In this document: piece by piece, positions 18,197-18,949 of the stretch | Numbering within the stretch: position 1 is the stretch's first letter | Layout: every line of letters starts with the position of its first letter | Assembly (NCBI GenBank): GCA_009599575.1 | Contig: VWND01000082.1 | Span: forward strand, 1 to 18,949 | Length of the DNA stretch: 18,949 bases | Direction of reading: 5' to 3' | DNA from: Blumeriella jaapii | Lineage: Eukaryota > Ascomycota > Leotiomycetes > Helotiales > Drepanopezizaceae | Notes under the pieces: generated by a model | What the model was told of the DNA's origin: nothing | What the model saw: the letters and a program-made list of their open reading frames with translations, nothing else | The model's database searches: none | Program-made: the position numbers and the translations under genes

Positions 18197-18949
18197 AACA
18201 TCTCCCTCCTTCTTGCGAAAACTCTACCAGACTAAAAATCAAAAACGTTTAGCAGAAAAGTCGCCGCGCAAATTCCCTCCTGAATCTTTAAAAACGGAAA
18301 GCATTTTTTAATAGATCGTGGCCAGGTCCCATTCAGCTAGCACGTGGAAACAGAGACGTAAAAGTTTTTATTCGAAAAGCAGAAATCTAAAAGACTCCAC
18401 GAGCCGCGGCGAGCTTTCGCGTTAATATTTACGCTTTGTGTTTATTAGTTTTGCTTCTGAATTTACAACCGATTATTTTACAACGTGACTTGTTTGCATT
18501 TTTAAATGCCGCTTAGATTAAACCGTAAATTTAAAATAATACATTCACCCCGTTATCATTACTAACAAAATCGTATTTAGTAAAAAAACGATAGAGTGTT
18601 TCAGATAAAAACTAACCGTTTTAATTAAATCTTAGAATCGCGCTTTAAAAAACGGAACAATTCACGCAGCCCCAAAACGTTCGCCGTCGGCCGGGACATA
18701 TACGGACACCGTGCGAATGCGTAGCACGATCGCACCGAGATCCAAGCGAAATTCGATAGCAATCGTAATTTTAAATTTCCAGTTGCTTCGCCGAGCGCTC
18801 ACAAACAGGTTATCAACACAAATACAAAATTCACTCCCCGTAAGACCCCCAAAAATAACAGGATCGTTTTAGCACACTGGTGACGAATCGCGTTTTAATA
18901 AAAAAACGATCCATGTCTTTGTTTATTTCTAACTCTTTTCCAATTTCTT
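18197..18949. other. Right-end segment, mildly mutated, no recognised gene
   Basis: CA and TG dinucleotides are common here and GC is higher than in the RIP-altered block, so this stretch has been mutated less or is younger. I see no long ORF, no retroelement motif on either strand, and no match to the 257-bp repeat or to 11491-11900. A small inverted repeat, GTGCGA...TCGCAC, lies at 18711-18735. It could hold a copia 3' LTR or a different element continuing past the window. Confidence 0.45.

Noticed and set aside
1..18949. Mitochondrial or AT-rich bacterial origin
   Set aside because: Abundant CpG, CpA depletion, transition-only divergence and nested gypsy and copia elements indicate nuclear fungal DNA with RIP; there are no organellar or bacterial genes.

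Overview
The window looks like a gene-poor, AT-rich block of a filamentous ascomycete (Pezizomycotina) genome. It consists almost entirely of retrotransposons inactivated by repeat-induced point mutation (RIP). CpA and TpG are strongly depleted and TpA is abundant over most of the length, while CpG is kept. Aligned copies differ almost only by transitions, and the old reading frames are broken mainly by TAA. No intact host gene, tRNA, rRNA or CRISPR array was found. Functions below were assigned by reading degenerate frames through stops, not by database search.

Layout. (1) 1-3077, minus strand: the 5' part of a Ty3/gypsy element, with a 257-bp terminal-repeat copy (LTR1), a leader, gag, a zinc-knuckle region and the linker towards protease, cut by the window edge. 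(2) 3088-3645: an inverted piece of an unknown ORF, here called ORF X. (3) 3647-6708 and 6709-9755: two direct tandem units, each carrying a 257-259-bp repeat (LTR2, LTR3) and the 3' part of ORF X on the minus strand. The right copy of ORF X continues to about 10351 and is the longest, at roughly 1,090 codons. (4) 10352-10860: an A-rich spacer. (5) 10861-11490, minus: the C-terminal end of a Ty3/gypsy integrase with a GPY/F-like module. (6) 11491-11900: a less mutated, more GC-rich island with a strong palindrome, possibly the 5' LTR or leader of the next element. (7) about 12060-17940, plus: a degenerate Ty1/copia element in the canonical order gag, protease, integrase, reverse transcriptase, RNase H. 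(8) 17941-18949: an AT-rich stretch, then GC-rich hairpins and a mildly mutated segment without recognisable genes.

The most interesting reading is that the minus-strand pieces belong to one gypsy family: LTR1 lies just upstream of gag, and ORF X lies downstream of pol and just before the same repeat. This would be a Ty3/gypsy element carrying an extra large ORF between pol and the 3' LTR. It is an inference from order, orientation and shared repeats; no complete copy is present. The copia element, in the opposite orientation, appears to interrupt the gypsy integrase.
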